A stretch of 59,840 nt of DNA from Bacilli bacterium (GTDB lineage Bacteria > Bacillota_I > Bacilli_A > ML615J-28 > CAG-313), in the NCBI GenBank assembly GCA_017463365.1, contig JAFTPH010000057.1, positions 1-59,840 on the forward strand, read 5' to 3'. A model generated the notes under the pieces. It was not told the DNA's origin and searched no databases. It saw nothing but the letters and a program-made list of their open reading frames with translations. Made by a program: the position numbers and the translations under genes. Shown here piece after piece: positions 59,037-59,840 of the stretch. Every line of letters starts with the position of its first letter. The stretch's first letter is position 1.

Positions 59037-59645
59037 ATGGACCAAATAAAAATAGGTAAATTTATTGCCGAATGTCGAAAAAAACAAAATTTAACTCAAG
59101 CGGAACTTGCTGAAAAGTTTAATATTACTGATAGAGCAGTTTCTAAGTGGGAAAGAGGCTTAACGATGCCTGATTCGTCTATTATGCTTGAACTATGTTG
59201 TCTTTTAGAAATCAGTGTAAATGATTTATTAAGTGGGGAGGTTGTTACTATGAGTAATTACGATGAAAAAAAAGAACAAATATTGTTAGACATGATTAAA
59301 CAAAAAGAAGAAAATGATAAAAAATTACTTGTTTTAGAGATAGTTATTGGTATATTTTCAATGATTATATTATTAGGGTTTTGTTTTGTCACAGCATTCT
59401 TTTCAATTCCGGAATGGGTAAAAGCTATTCTAATTATAGTTGGTTTTGTACTTGGACTAGTGGGAATGTTTTTCGGTATTAAAATCGAACAAACAGCTGG
59501 ATATTATGAATGTGGTAAATGTGGTCATAAATATGTTCCAACTTTCAATAGCGTATTATGGGCTATTCATTTTGGCAGAACTAGATATATGAAATGTCCT
59601 CATTGCCATAAAAGATCTTATAATAAAAAAGTTATAAGTAAATAG
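59037..59645 (+). CDS. XRE-family regulator with membrane segments and zinc ribbon
   Basis: 202 residues. An N-terminal helix-turn-helix (FIAECRKKQNLTQAELAEKF, DRAVSKWERGLTMPD, about 5-60) is followed by a charged linker, then two hydrophobic helices (about 98-122 and 128-148), and a C-terminal zinc ribbon with CGKCGHKY and CPHCHK. This layout suggests a DNA-binding protein held at the membrane with a metal-bound sensor or structural tail. Target and signal are unknown. AAAGGAGGA precedes ATG 59037; a longer in-frame extension upstream would cross the leader palindrome. Confidence 0.85.
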   Translation: MDQIKIGKFIAECRKKQNLTQAELAEKFNITDRAVSKWERGLTMPDSSIMLELCCLLEISVNDLLSGEVVTMSNYDEKKEQILLDMIKQKEENDKKLLVLEIVIGIFSMIILLGFCFVTAFFSIPEWVKAILIIVGFVLGLVGMFFGIKIEQTAGYYECGKCGHKYVPTFNSVLWAIHFGRTRYMKCPHCHKRSYNKKVISK

Positions 59646-59658
59646 AACATATATGTTT

Positions 59659-59690
59659 AAACCAAAGTCAAAAGACTTTGGTTTTTATTT
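59659..59690 (+). terminator. Intrinsic terminator after the XRE gene
   Basis: AAACCAAAGTC (59659-59669), loop AAAA, GACTTTGGTTT (59674-59684), then a T-rich tail. The remaining 150 bp to the window end show no gene. Confidence 0.88.
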
Positions 59691-59840
59691 TTAAATAATA
59701 TATTGTCAACGTTTTTTGAAATTTACAAAAAAAATTAAAATTATAAGCTTGACAAAATTGTAAAAATCATAAGACATTAATCGTACAAATAAGAGTAATT
59801 ATTTTGATCTTGAGAACGATAATGTTTTAGATAGTTTAAA

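Noticed and set aside
1-59840. tRNA, rRNA, CRISPR array or prophage
   Set aside because: No tRNA T-arm consensus, rRNA segment, regularly spaced repeat or phage structural gene was seen on either strand.

Overview
The window is an AT-rich chromosomal segment from a low-GC, endospore-forming member of the Firmicutes/Bacilli that uses the standard genetic code (TGG for Trp, TGA as a stop). Gene order follows Bacillus subtilis in several blocks: ftsZ-spoIIGA-sigE-sigG, rsmB-rlmN-rsgA-rpe-thiN-spoVM-rpmB-fakA-recG, dnaD-nth, gmk-rpoZ, rny-ymdB-spoVS, and mutM/coaE-dnaB-dnaI-thrS. Several Bacillus neighbours are missing from these blocks (ftsA, prpC/prkC, the Asp23-like gene, the fapR-plsX-fab genes, nrdR). 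The small gene set, the extreme AT content and the GGGtGRT gene pair suggest a gut anaerobe near Erysipelotrichia/Turicibacter. That placement is inference only.

Layout. 1-1560: an IS110-family element with an intact transposase and a structured upstream segment that may encode its bridge RNA. 1625-6125: a TIM-barrel protein, then cell division and sporulation control (ftsZ, spoIIGA, sigE, sigG). 6231-11543: a vitamin-type ECF S component, two glycolytic genes (gpmI, eno), and between them the NifU-like/GGGtGRT pair of unknown function. 11684-13106: a HigB toxin with a large HigA-ImmA/IrrE antitoxin-protease under a perfect palindromic operator. 13134-25891: an Lgt-family protein and a long housekeeping run (ribosome modification and assembly, thiamine, L28, fatty acid kinase, RecG, RNase III, DnaD, Nth), with the 28-residue SpoVM gene, a toxin-gene fossil and a Cse60-like sporulation gene.

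25870-45139: Rqc2, gmk-rpoZ, an M32 peptidase, upp, an SGNH protein, a 617-residue double-SIS protein related to MurQ/glucokinase regulator, a small alarmone synthetase, udk, a serine hydrolase, a PASTA-nuclease lipoprotein, recU, RNase Y/YmdB/SpoVS, miaB and the coat organiser cotE. 45179-46860: a small spore-coat-like cluster, including a LysM gene whose only sensible start codon is ATA, plus a VanY-type carboxypeptidase. 46972-56393: polA, a nitroreductase, an in-frame MutM-CoaE fusion, the dnaB/dnaI helicase-loading genes and thrS behind a T-box. 56412-59645: a BspA-like leucine-rich-repeat protein that seems to lie in the thrS transcript, a triple-LysM protein and an XRE regulator with a membrane anchor and zinc ribbon.

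Regulation can be read well here. Seventeen promoters match sigma-A boxes with exactly 17-bp spacing. The spoIIG promoter instead has a 21-bp spacer and a Spo0A-like box. Two sporulation genes (sigG and the cse60-like gene) have leader hairpins that bury the Shine-Dalgarno sequence. Most operons end in clear intrinsic terminators. No tRNA, rRNA, CRISPR array or prophage was seen.
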